Below are positions 1 to 7,073 of a DNA stretch of 34,300 bases, in pieces. The notes beneath the pieces are model-generated. The model was given only the letters and a program-made list of their open reading frames with translations, was not told the DNA's origin and searched no databases. This DNA is from JAXGQD01 sp964574395 (GTDB lineage Bacteria > Bacillota > Clostridia > Saccharofermentanales > Fastidiosipilaceae), in the NCBI GenBank assembly GCA_964574395.1, contig CAZNNL010000022.1, positions 1-34,300 on the forward strand. The letters are read 5' to 3'. Numbering within the stretch: the stretch's first letter is position 1; each line of letters begins with the position of its first letter. Made by a program: the position numbers and the translations under genes.

Positions 1-58
1 TTTTAACGATTTACTCCTGAGGGGTGCATTTTATCAATAGGTAGCACCTTTGCCAAAG

Positions 59-91
59 AAAAAGCCTGTAACTTTGCGTTACAGGCTTTTT
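59..91. terminator. Strong bidirectional intrinsic terminator
   Basis: A perfect 14-bp inverted repeat (59-72 pairs with 78-91) encloses a 5-base loop. The arms begin with AAAAAGCC and end with GGCTTTTT, so a U-tract follows the stem in either direction. It lies just past the stop of the minus-strand hydrolase gene and would end that transcript; it could also stop a plus-strand transcript entering from the left. The first 58 bases hold no gene. Confidence 0.88.
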
Positions 92-118
92 GTGTAAAAA
101 GAACAATTGCGTAAAAAC

Positions 119-1012
119 CTACTTCTGTTCTTTCAAGAACTCAGCAATTTTGGCCACTACAACCTCGTCAGACCAATAGCTGTTGTGTGTTGTATCGTCA
201 CGCACAAGAAATTCTGAATTGCTAAAATGTTTGTTGAGCGCCTCGCTTTGCTCGAGGCTAATCATCTTGTCGTTATGGCTTGAAATCACCAGCGTAGGCT
301 TATCAAATTTGTCTGCATATTTTTCACTCTTGTATGTGTTGCGAATCAAGATGGGAATGGGGATGTCTAGGTCCATACTATTTTTGGCAAAACCATAAAC
401 CAATTCCTTACCATTCTGAAATGGCGATATTAACAGCAAAGCTTTGGGTTGGAACTCTGCCGCCACGCGTACCGCAGTTCCGCTACCTAAACTATAGCCA
501 CCTACAACAATATGGTCTTCATCTACATAGGGCAGAGTTTGCGCATATTTATAAGCTGCTTGGGCTAGTTCGTAAATTCCGTTTTCGCCTTTTGTACCTT
601 TGCTTAGCCCATACTGAGGGAAGTCAATCATCATGACATTGTAGCCCTCTAATGCAGCAAAACGACGGCTCTTGAAAGGTTCAATTCCAGAGGTTGATTC
701 CTCACCATTACCACCGAAATAGATAAACAATGGACTTTTTTCTTTTGTGCCGACATTTTTCCAGATCCAACCACCGGCGACTTTTTTGCCAGCAAGATCG
801 ATTTGCACTTCATCAAATTCTGGATTAGCAGAAACTAAGGCATAGTTTTCCGGGAAGTAGGGGATGTCGTAGTACATGAAGAGGTTTTGCCCGAAATATG
901 CCGCACCATTAATCCAAACCAAGGCAAAGGCTAGGATGATGGCAATTACTCTGGCAAAATTCTTCAAGCCTCTCACCGGACGATTGGCTGGTATACCCGC
1001 CAGAATAGCCAT
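119..1012 (-). CDS. Membrane-tethered alpha/beta hydrolase
   Basis: A 297-residue serine hydrolase of the alpha/beta fold, resembling the ABHD12/13-BEM46 group. Residues about 18-38 form one hydrophobic segment after a basic N-terminus, so the catalytic domain is probably anchored outside the membrane. The nucleophile elbow is GYSLG with Ser174. Likely triad partners are Asp248 (SSHNDKM) and His276 (TTHNS), and FGGNGEE near 99-105 fits the oxyanion-hole turn. The substrate cannot be told from sequence. The ATG at 1012 has a weak AGG upstream and overlaps the preceding gene by 40 bases. A GTG at 976 would instead give a GTGA overlap with that gene's stop, so the start is uncertain. It is the second gene of a two-gene unit ending at the terminator at 59-91. 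Confidence 0.8.
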   Translation of the reverse strand: MAILAGIPANRPVRGLKNFARVIAIILAFALVWINGAAYFGQNLFMYYDIPYFPENYALVSANPEFDEVQIDLAGKKVAGGWIWKNVGTKEKSPLFIYFGGNGEESTSGIEPFKSRRFAALEGYNVMMIDFPQYGLSKGTKGENGIYELAQAAYKYAQTLPYVDEDHIVVGGYSLGSGTAVRVAAEFQPKALLLISPFQNGKELVYGFAKNSMDLDIPIPILIRNTYKSEKYADKFDKPTLVISSHNDKMISLEQSEALNKHFSNSEFLVRDDTTHNSYWSDEVVVAKIAEFLKEQK

Positions 1013-1302
1013 AACGACCTACTAATAATATGGACTAGGAATAAGAGACCGAAATTTAAGATTCCAAAAAGCAAGAGTGCAATTAAAAAGCGCGAAATCT
1101 TCAAGCGACGCTTGTTTTGGACGGGCATTTGTTGGTAATTGGGCATTTGCTGGTAGTTTGGGTCATGGTAGTTAAGGTTTTGTTGGTAGTTTTCGGTTTG
1201 TGGATAGACTGGTCCTTGTGGGTAGTTTGGGGTTTGGTTTTGAACCGGTCCTTGATTTTGTTCGAAAGGATTGTTCTGTATATTCTGATTATTTTGATCC
1301 AT
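973..1302 (-). CDS. Small Gln/Asn/Pro-rich membrane protein
   Basis: I do not recognise a named family. The 109-residue protein has an N-terminal half of low complexity rich in Asn, Gln, Pro and Tyr, with a tandem NYQQMP repeat near residues 50-61. A basic patch (NKRRLKISR) precedes one hydrophobic segment at about 71-90, and a short aromatic tail follows. This resembles the many small Gram-positive membrane proteins with disordered tails. The start ATG at 1302 has GAGGT about 8 bases upstream, and an extended -10 (TGATAAAAT, minus strand) sits near 1356-1364. The gene overlaps the downstream hydrolase by up to 40 bases, so the two are probably translated from one message. Function unknown. 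Confidence 0.65.
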   Translation of the reverse strand: MDQNNQNIQNNPFEQNQGPVQNQTPNYPQGPVYPQTENYQQNLNYHDPNYQQMPNYQQMPVQNKRRLKISRFLIALLLFGILNFGLLFLVHIISRSLWLFWRVYQPIVR

Positions 1303-1355
1303 ATTGTTTACCTCGCTAGTAGTCTGTCTATAGTGTTATCTGAGATTTGAGCTAG

Positions 1356-1364
1356 ATTTTATCA
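1356..1364 (-). promoter_or_regulatory. Extended -10 promoter candidate for the small membrane protein gene
   Basis: On the minus strand this reads TGATAAAAT, a TGn extension followed by a TAAAAT -10 box. It is about 55 bases upstream of the ATG at 1302. No good -35 box is visible at 17 bases, so the call rests on the extended -10 alone. Confidence 0.35.
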
Positions 1365-1457
1365 TAATAAGTTTTAGTTATTATTAAGGGTGATTAAAAA
1401 TACTTCACTATATGAATCTTTTTGTGAAATGAGCGTAAAAGTGATTTGCGGAGTAGC

Positions 1458-1507
1458 GTTAGAGGTGCCGTGCCAAATTAGTCGCAAATTTGGCACGGCG
1501 TCCCTAA
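1458..1507. repeat. Long imperfect inverted repeat (stable hairpin)
   Basis: The arms 1458-1479 and 1486-1507 enclose a 6-base loop (AGTCGC). The inner 13 bp are perfect (GCCGTGCCAAATT on the left). The outer part has one mismatch and two G-U wobbles in RNA, so 21 of 22 positions can pair. No T-tract follows on either side (AGCCCACCCACA on the plus strand), so it is not a standard terminator. The rest of the 1303-1676 gap holds only the promoter below and a short ATCTTT/AAAGAT dyad at 1604-1620. Confidence 0.8.
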
Positions 1508-1548
1508 CCAGCCCACCCACACTAAGTCCAAGCCCAAGAGTTCAGTAA

Positions 1549-1577
1549 TTGACAACTAGTGGTGTGCAAAAGATACT
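1549..1577 (+). promoter_or_regulatory. Promoter candidate for the aroE-family gene
   Basis: A perfect TTGACA at 1549-1554 is followed after exactly 17 bases by GATACT at 1572-1577 (4 of 6 matches to TATAAT). This would give a leader of about 90 bases before the ATG at 1677. The leader contains a small dyad (ATCTTT-ATTAC-AAAGAT, 1604-1620). Confidence 0.55.
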
Positions 1578-1676
1578 GGCATGCCCTGACTTTAGTAAGT
1601 ACAATCTTTATTACAAAGATAATATAGGCGTGTTTGTGCCAAGTACAAAGCGACAGCGGGTTGAAAGGGAAGAATT

Positions 1677-2537
1677 ATGAAAGAGCAAAACTATCTCGAC
1701 AATATGGTAGGCGTTTTTGGACATCCGGCGGCTGAAAATCCAGGAGTGGTGATACAGGATGCTGCTTTTGCCGATATGGGTCTCGAAAGATGGCATTTCA
1801 ACACCATCGACGTTGAGCCTGAAGCACTAGGCGACGCGATTGCTGGTCTCAAAGCATTCAAAATGAAGGGCATAAACTGCACGTTACCCCATAAAATCAA
1901 CGTTATCCCTTACCTTGATGAGCTCTCCGAAAGTGCCAAGCTAATCGGTGCTGTAAATACAATCGTAAACAATAATGGCTATTTATATGGCGACAATACG
2001 GATGGCAAAGGTTTTATGGAGGCACTACTAGAAAATGGTGTTGATCCTACTGGCAAAAAGCTTGTCATCCTAGGTGCCGGCGGTGCTGCGCGTGCCATTT
2101 GTGTAGAAATGTGCCGCGCTGGAGTTGGCCCAATTAAAATTGTTAACCGACCCGAGGACCGTGCTTTAGGCGACAGCATCATCGAGGTTGTTAAGAGCTT
2201 AAATGAAGACGTCGAGTATGTTGACTGGGTAGGGCAGTATGTTATTCCCGAAGATACTGATATTTTAGTTAACGCCACACCCATCGGTCTTTATCCTGAT
2301 GTGGATGCGATTCCTAATATTGATATTACTTCCATTAAACCGCATATGTTTGTTCAAGACGTCATTCCCAATCCTGCGATTACGCCTTTGCTTCGTGCTG
2401 CCGAAAAACAGGGGGCACGTTGGAGCACGGGTACAGGGATGCTAATTAACCAAGCCGCAATCAACATTGAAATGTGGACAGGGAGAAAACCAAATAAAGA
2501 GGTTATGCTAAAAGCATTGGAGGAAGCATTAAGCTAA
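1677..2537 (+). CDS. aroE: Shikimate dehydrogenase family protein (atypical substrate loop)
   Basis: A 286-residue NAD(P)-dependent dehydrogenase of the AroE family, which reduces 3-dehydroshikimate in the chorismate pathway. Visible motifs are NCTLPHK with the expected catalytic Lys73, GAVNT at 91-95, GDNTDG with catalytic Asp109, the nucleotide-binding GAGGAAR at 133-139, NATPIG at 199-204 and MLINQA with Gln259. The usual N-terminal SLSP/SKSP motif, whose serines bind the substrate carboxylate, is replaced by AENPG near residues 19-23. Substrate preference may therefore differ from classic AroE, and the gene symbol denotes the family only. The ATG follows AAGGGAAG. The gene stands alone; its convergent neighbour begins 10 bases past its stop, and no aro genes are nearby. 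Confidence 0.82.
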   Translation: MKEQNYLDNMVGVFGHPAAENPGVVIQDAAFADMGLERWHFNTIDVEPEALGDAIAGLKAFKMKGINCTLPHKINVIPYLDELSESAKLIGAVNTIVNNNGYLYGDNTDGKGFMEALLENGVDPTGKKLVILGAGGAARAICVEMCRAGVGPIKIVNRPEDRALGDSIIEVVKSLNEDVEYVDWVGQYVIPEDTDILVNATPIGLYPDVDAIPNIDITSIKPHMFVQDVIPNPAITPLLRAAEKQGARWSTGTGMLINQAAINIEMWTGRKPNKEVMLKALEEALS

Positions 2538-2547
2538 GCTGCTTGGG

Positions 2548-3900
2548 TTAGCTGTACAGGCGTTCTGCAAGTTCATCTAGTTCTCCAATATCCCAGAGTA
2601 GGCGCGAGATGATGTATTTGTCGCGAATATCTTTGCTTGCTACAAAGGTTTCTTTCAGCTTGGGTTCTTCCACGCTCAAGTCTTCAACAGTTTGGGGAGC
2701 TTCAATGGTGTTCAAAACTTGGGATAAACCAGCTGTGGCATCTAGTACCGATGCGATGATAGTTTGGATTTCGTCCCATTGTGAAATGATTTTATCTAGT
2801 CTTTGCGTATGCCCAGCTGCAGCATACTTTTGTTCTTTCTCCTCTAGCAAAATCAGTGGTTCTGCAGCGCTTCCGAGTAGCTTTCGAAGTTCGTCAGACC
2901 ACGCGGTTTTATCGAATTTAGCTGCGTATGCGAGTGCTTTGCTGCGCTGAGGTTTAAGTTGCTGAATTTCTCGCAGCGCTTTTAATGCTTCTAAACTTCC
3001 GATGAGACACTGCAAACCGTGTGTATCGGTACCCAAACCAAAAGCAGCTGAGCGCATATCCCAAATATGAGAAAAATAATGTTCAATACCAGAAGCGGGT
3101 CTTGATACGCCAGCCAAAGCCATAGCTAGGCCAGAAAAGGTTAAGCCTTCCATTAAAGCTTCAGCAGTTTTTGGCTCGTGACTGAGGATTCCATCAGCGG
3201 TTGCCATGCATTGCTTTAATGATTTTTCTACAAGTTCTGCTACTTCTGAGCAATAGTATTCTCCGGTAACGCAGTGTGCGATGCGCCAGTCACAAAGACT
3301 GATAAATTTCGCGACCATATCGCCAAATCCAGACTGGAACATGCGTAGGGGAGCGGTGCATAGGACGTCGGTGTCCGCGATGATGGCGTCTGCCATTTTA
3401 GAATTAAGACTGATTTTTACGCCGTCGAAATTCATTGAGGAAGTTCCAGAAGCATAGCCGTCCATTGAGGGGGCGGTTGCGATGATGATGTAGGATTTGT
3501 GGGTGAGGGAGGCGAGGATTTTGCCAAGATCGTTTAAAGTACCTGAACCTACGCCAATAATGATGTCACAAGAATTGTCGAATGCCATACTTAGCTGACC
3601 TACAGCTTCGTTATTGGGCTCGAGATGCGTCTGGGGGTATTGGTAAGAGCGGTGAGGAATGCCGGCCTGGTCCAAAATCTGGAGCGCGCGGTCACCCGCG
3701 ACCTTTTTTGTGTTTTCATCGAAGTAAACGAAAGCTTTGTGTCCAGCTAAACGCGTAATGAGAGCAGGAAGCTCTTGAATCGCCCCAGGATACATGATCA
3801 GTTCTTTCAAATCTGCTTTATGGACGCGGCCGCAATTGCAGTCAGTTATGTGGGCACTTGCTAGTTCATTAATGCTCATTTCAGACAGTTTTTTATGCAT
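2548..3900 (-). CDS. egsA: sn-glycerol-1-phosphate dehydrogenase, AraM/EgsA type
   Basis: A 450-residue protein of the iron-containing alcohol dehydrogenase fold, resembling bacterial AraM, which reduces dihydroxyacetone phosphate to sn-glycerol-1-phosphate with NAD(P)H. The N-terminus has the ITDCNCGRVH region typical of this family. The nucleotide site shows GVGSGTLNDLGK and APSMDGYASGTSS. Probable metal ligands are the Asp in SGFGDMVAK and the histidines in GIEHYFSH and THGLQC. The start is placed at ATG 3900, which has AGGAGA 6 bases upstream; the frame is open to a TTG at 3921 but that lacks a good site. It is 42 bases downstream of the NagD-type phosphatase gene, the same order as araL-araM in Bacillus subtilis. 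No arabinose genes or PcrB homologue lie in the window. Confidence 0.85.
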   Translation of the reverse strand: MHKKLSEMSINELASAHITDCNCGRVHKADLKELIMYPGAIQELPALITRLAGHKAFVYFDENTKKVAGDRALQILDQAGIPHRSYQYPQTHLEPNNEAVGQLSMAFDNSCDIIIGVGSGTLNDLGKILASLTHKSYIIIATAPSMDGYASGTSSMNFDGVKISLNSKMADAIIADTDVLCTAPLRMFQSGFGDMVAKFISLCDWRIAHCVTGEYYCSEVAELVEKSLKQCMATADGILSHEPKTAEALMEGLTFSGLAMALAGVSRPASGIEHYFSHIWDMRSAAFGLGTDTHGLQCLIGSLEALKALREIQQLKPQRSKALAYAAKFDKTAWSDELRKLLGSAAEPLILLEEKEQKYAAAGHTQRLDKIISQWDEIQTIIASVLDATAGLSQVLNTIEAPQTVEDLSVEEPKLKETFVASKDIRDKYIISRLLWDIGELDELAERLYS

Positions 3901-3942
3901 GTAATTTCTCCTACGTTTCAAATATGCTCGAAGTAGCTGGAA

Positions 3943-4755
3943 TTACTTTGTCCAGTATTCTCCAATATTGTTCAGCACAAAATCAGGTTTTATGTGAAAA
4001 GCTTCGATATCCTCCAAACTAGCTTCACCGCTAAGTACGCAGACACTAGTAATACCAGCAGCTTCGGCAGATGCGATGTCAGTGTAGAGACGATCTCCAA
4101 TAACGACTGTTTCAGCTGCACTTGCACCTGCTTCAGCCATGCAAAACTCAATCATCGTTGCCTCTGGTTTGCCAAGAAATCGAGGCTCACGGCCCGTGGC
4201 ATTCTTAATCATGATGCTAAAAGAACCGCAATCGGGAACGTAGCCAAATTCAATGGGACAGACCAAATCACAGTTTGTCGCCAAATATGTTCGTTCCAAG
4301 TCGCCTAAGAGATAACAAATATTCTTCAGTTTTTCGTAAGTCAGTTCTGTATCGTAGCCCATTAAAATGACTTTGACATCTTCGTCTGCTTCCGTGGTAA
4401 CAGGGATTCTGGCAGCGCGTAATTCCGCGATGAGCGATGCTGTACCCAGGCAAAAAACCAGCTCTCCTTCGTGATGCTCCAAAATATAATGTATGCTCGC
4501 TTGAGCAGACGTGTAGAATTCCTTAAGATGGGCGTCTATGCCCATTTTTAATAGCTTGTCTAAGTAAGCATGCACGGATTTAGAAGAGTTATTTGTAATG
4601 AATCGATATTGTCGACCGCGCTTTTTAATTTCTTCTAAAAATGCGGCGGTCTCTGGGAACAAACGATCACCATTGTAAAGCGTGCCATCCATATCAAGCA
4701 GAAAGAACTTTTTCTCTTGAAGGGCTTTGGTGTCGCGTGAGAAGTAGTCGCTCAT
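3943..4755 (-). CDS. HAD-IIA sugar phosphatase, NagD/AraL-like
   Basis: A 270-residue HAD phosphatase with a C2 cap. Motif I is FLLDMDGTLYNG, motif II is FITNNSS, the motif III lysine is in FLGKPEAT, and motif IV is GDRLYTDIASA. This matches the NagD, AraL and PGP family, which act on small phosphorylated metabolites. The start is ATG 4755, preceded by a strong AGGGAGG. An ATG ten codons earlier at 4785 would lie only a few bases past the predicted transcription start and lacks a good site. It is first in a two-gene unit with the G1P dehydrogenase gene. By analogy with B. subtilis araL-araM, a role in sugar-phosphate or glycerol-phosphate clean-up is inferred, not shown. Confidence 0.85.
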   Translation of the reverse strand: MSDYFSRDTKALQEKKFFLLDMDGTLYNGDRLFPETAAFLEEIKKRGRQYRFITNNSSKSVHAYLDKLLKMGIDAHLKEFYTSAQASIHYILEHHEGELVFCLGTASLIAELRAARIPVTTEADEDVKVILMGYDTELTYEKLKNICYLLGDLERTYLATNCDLVCPIEFGYVPDCGSFSIMIKNATGREPRFLGKPEATMIEFCMAEAGASAAETVVIGDRLYTDIASAEAAGITSVCVLSGEASLEDIEAFHIKPDFVLNNIGEYWTK

Positions 4756-4796
4756 TTTTGCCTCCCTAAAATTTTTCGTTGCCATTATTTTACCTT

Positions 4797-4826
4797 ATTA
4801 TTTGCTAGTAGTCGTAGGTAGGTCAA
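4797..4826 (-). promoter_or_regulatory. Promoter for the phosphatase-egsA unit
   Basis: On the minus strand TTGACC (4821-4826) is followed after 18 bases by AATAAT (4797-4802), with 5 of 6 consensus matches in each box. The predicted transcript would begin near 4790, which supports translation from ATG 4755 rather than ATG 4785. Confidence 0.6.
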
Positions 4827-4861
4827 TCGCTTACGAATTGAAGTAGGTATTGTCCGCTCCA

Positions 4862-4889
4862 CGCGAACAGTTTTGGCAGTTTGTTCGCG
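4862..4889. repeat. Short inverted repeat in the 4.8-5.2 kb gap
   Basis: CGCGAACA (4862-4869) and TGTTCGCG (4882-4889) form an 8-bp perfect dyad around a 12-base centre. It lies between the promoter of the minus-strand phosphatase unit and the tandem repeats at 5031. It could be an operator or a hairpin; no T-tract follows. Confidence 0.5.
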
Positions 4890-5030
4890 GCCCCTAAAAC
4901 AGGGTGGTCAAAATCTCCAGTAAAGTCATGTTGAGCCCTAGAAAATTGGAAATTAGAGTAATTTTTTAACAAACTAGCCTTCGAAATGGCTGATAAATGC
5001 TCAAAATCTCAGCTGGCGCACGGTTTAGAC

Positions 5031-5145
5031 GTAGAAAACCTGTCGTTAGCGCAATTTCTGACCACCTGTGCCGTACCCCGCGTAGAAAATCTGTCTTTAG
5101 CGCAATTTCTGACCACTCGTTCCACCGCCCCGCGTAGAAAACCTG
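5031..5145. repeat. Tandem direct repeat, about 51 bp, two full units plus a stub
   Basis: Unit one (5031-5081) and unit two (5082-5133) share GTAGAAAA, then CTGTC, then the identical core TTAGCGCAATTTCTGACCAC. A third start, GTAGAAAACCTG, is at 5134-5145. The 3' part of each unit is GC-rich and diverged. The repeats are open in several frames on both strands, but none has a credible start. I take them as a non-coding intergenic repeat. They lie within the 473-base gap 4756-5228, which otherwise holds a promoter and a small dyad. Confidence 0.8.
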
Positions 5146-5228
5146 AAAACAACAGCTTAAATCCGTCACCACAATATGTCATAATGGATAAAAACAATAT
5201 TAATGGCAAAACCACAAGAGGAATTACT

Positions 5229-6356
5229 ATGCAATACAGAAATTTTAAAGATCAGACAAGCGTTTCCTTACTCGGCTTCGGTGCAATGCGCCTTCCTCAA
5301 ACAGAAGATGGAAAGATCGATCGTAAAACCGCTAAAGCCATGCTTGATCAGGCGTATGCAGGTGGCATCAATTATTTCGACACTGCGTATGGCTATCACA
5401 GCGGGGAGAGTGAATCTTTCCTAGGTGAAGCACTAAAAGACTATCCACGCGACTCCTTTTACCTAGCGGATAAAATGCCGATGTGGGTTTTAAAGGATGC
5501 AGATCATGCTAAAAGATTATTCCAAGAGCAGCTGGATAAATGTCAGACTGAGTACTTCGATTTCTATTTGCTACACAGCGCGACAAAAAGTATTTATGAA
5601 AAAGCTAAAAAGTTCAAAACAATAGAATATCTGTTAGAGGAGAAGAAAGCGAGTCGCATTAAACGCTTAGGCTTTTCCTTCCATGATGATTACGCACTGT
5701 TCGAGGAGATTGTGTTGGCGTATCCGTGGGATTTTTGCCAAATTCAGTTCAACTATATGGACGTAAATTACCAGGCAGGTGAAAAAGGCTTGAAATTCGC
5801 CGCCGCGCAAGGTCTCGATGTCATCATCATGGAGCCCTTAAAAGGTGGAAAATTGGCCAATGTGCCGGACACGATGCTGGCGCCTTTGAAAGCCAAACGC
5901 CCCGATGCTAATCCTGTAGAGTGGGCTTTTGCGTACATTGCCAGCTATCCAGAAGTGAAGCTAATCCTTAGCGGTATGTCGACTCTTGATCAGATGGCTG
6001 AGAATTTACACTTGTTTGACGCGCTTGTACCTCTCAATCAAGAAGAACTTGCTGCGATGGACGAGGCCAAGGAGATTTTTGCCAGCAATCAACGCAACCT
6101 CTGTACGAACTGTGGCTATTGCATGCCATGCCCCTTTGGCGTGGATATTCCCAACAATTTCTTGACCTGGAACGAGTATGGCCTCTATGGAAAAGTCAGC
6201 GAAACGATAGTGCCCTATTTCAGTGCCGAATGGGATGATGCGCGTGCGGATAAATGCACGGAATGTGGTTTGTGCGAAAGCCTTTGCCCTCAACATATCC
6301 AAATTCGATCTGACCTAAAGGCCATGCATCAAGAGTTTTCTGTCCATAACAGATAA
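5229..6356 (+). CDS. Aldo/keto reductase with C-terminal ferredoxin-like domain
   Basis: A 375-residue oxidoreductase. The N-terminal TIM barrel carries the aldo/keto reductase tetrad: Asp51 and Tyr56 in FDTAYGY, Lys82 in ADKMP and His116 in LLHSA. The C-terminus has eight cysteines in two motifs, CTNCGYCMPCP (292-302) and CTECGLCESLCP (343-354), which should bind one or two [4Fe-4S] clusters. This layout is common in anaerobic Clostridia. The substrate is unknown. Translation probably starts at ATG 5229, preceded by AGAGGAA; the frame is open back to 4986, but that extension is mostly translated repeat sequence. A possible -10, CATAAT, is at 5180-5185. No partner redox gene is adjacent. Confidence 0.88.
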   Translation: MQYRNFKDQTSVSLLGFGAMRLPQTEDGKIDRKTAKAMLDQAYAGGINYFDTAYGYHSGESESFLGEALKDYPRDSFYLADKMPMWVLKDADHAKRLFQEQLDKCQTEYFDFYLLHSATKSIYEKAKKFKTIEYLLEEKKASRIKRLGFSFHDDYALFEEIVLAYPWDFCQIQFNYMDVNYQAGEKGLKFAAAQGLDVIIMEPLKGGKLANVPDTMLAPLKAKRPDANPVEWAFAYIASYPEVKLILSGMSTLDQMAENLHLFDALVPLNQEELAAMDEAKEIFASNQRNLCTNCGYCMPCPFGVDIPNNFLTWNEYGLYGKVSETIVPYFSAEWDDARADKCTECGLCESLCPQHIQIRSDLKAMHQEFSVHNR

Positions 6357-6428
6357 TTTTGGCAAAACCAACACCGCCAACGACAAACCAAGCTTATGCA
6401 AAATCAACTTGAATGAAAGAATCTAGAC

Positions 6429-7013
6429 ATGATAGAAAAGTTAAGACCACACATCGACAAATATCTAGCCGAGCATGACCGCTTGGTGATAGCAATAGAG
6501 GGTTCGGCTGCAGCAGGGAAGTCTTCCTTAGCAGAGGCGCTTCAGGCTTATTACAACGCCAGCGTCATACACATGGACCACTTTTTCTTGCCCTTAGATA
6601 TGCGCAGTGAAAAGCGCTTATCCGAAGCGGGTGGAAACGTCCATTACGAACGTTTTATTGAGGAAGTAGTCCAAGGTCTATCTGCAATCAAAGCAGGGGA
6701 CAAAGAGGCTCTCGAAGATTCAATGCTCAATTATAGGACCTTCGATTGTAGCGTCATGGATTATGGAGCGGAGCAGTCGCTGGAACTAACTCCTTTAATA
6801 ATTGTAGAAGGTGTCTATAGCCAGCATCCTAAGTTTGGAGCTTACGCTGATTTGAAGGTCTTTATCGAGATGGATGAGGAAACACAGCGAAAGCGCATTA
6901 AACTCCGCGAGAACTCTGAAAAGCAGACGCGTTTTTTCAATGAATGGATCCCGATGGAGAAGGAGTATTTTGCCAAGTATGGCATAAAAGAAAAAGCCGA
7001 TATCATACTTTAG
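6429..7013 (+). CDS. Uridine kinase-like P-loop kinase
   Basis: A 194-residue protein of the uridine kinase/phosphoribulokinase P-loop family. The Walker A is EGSAAAGKSS (residues 24-33). VIHMDHFFLP near 45-54 matches the acceptor-site Asp region, and LIIVEGVYSQHP matches the Walker B-like strand. A basic RIKLREN helix fits the lid. It is shorter than true uridine kinase (about 210 residues) and is typical of the small unassigned members, so the phosphate acceptor is not certain. The ATG has only a weak purine-rich upstream site (GAAAGAATCT). The 72 bases before it hold no clear promoter, so it may be read through from the aldo/keto reductase gene. It ends just before the terminator at 7020-7054. 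Confidence 0.78.
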   Translation: MIEKLRPHIDKYLAEHDRLVIAIEGSAAAGKSSLAEALQAYYNASVIHMDHFFLPLDMRSEKRLSEAGGNVHYERFIEEVVQGLSAIKAGDKEALEDSMLNYRTFDCSVMDYGAEQSLELTPLIIVEGVYSQHPKFGAYADLKVFIEMDEETQRKRIKLRENSEKQTRFFNEWIPMEKEYFAKYGIKEKADIIL

Positions 7014-7019
7014 AAAGAA

Positions 7020-7054
7020 AAAACCTCTGCATCGTAATTCGAAACAGAGGTTTT
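7020..7054. terminator. Bidirectional intrinsic terminator between convergent genes
   Basis: AAAACCTCTG (7020-7029) pairs perfectly with CAGAGGTTTT (7045-7054) around a 15-base loop. It lies between the stop of the plus-strand kinase gene (7013) and the stop of the minus-strand permease gene (7074), and supplies a T-tract for both. Confidence 0.82.
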
Positions 7055-7073
7055 ATTATATCGTTCTTTTTGT

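Noticed and set aside
2548..3921. Start of the G1P dehydrogenase at TTG 3921
   Set aside because: The codons between 3921 and 3901 contain the AGGAGA ribosome site for ATG 3900.
5031..5145. Possible CRISPR array
   Set aside because: Only two full units, no unique spacers of even length between identical repeats, and no cas genes.
4986..5228. N-terminal extension of the aldo/keto reductase frame by 81 codons
   Set aside because: It is largely a translation of the tandem repeat, has no ribosome binding site, and homologues begin at the MQYRNF-like start that has AGAGGAA upstream.
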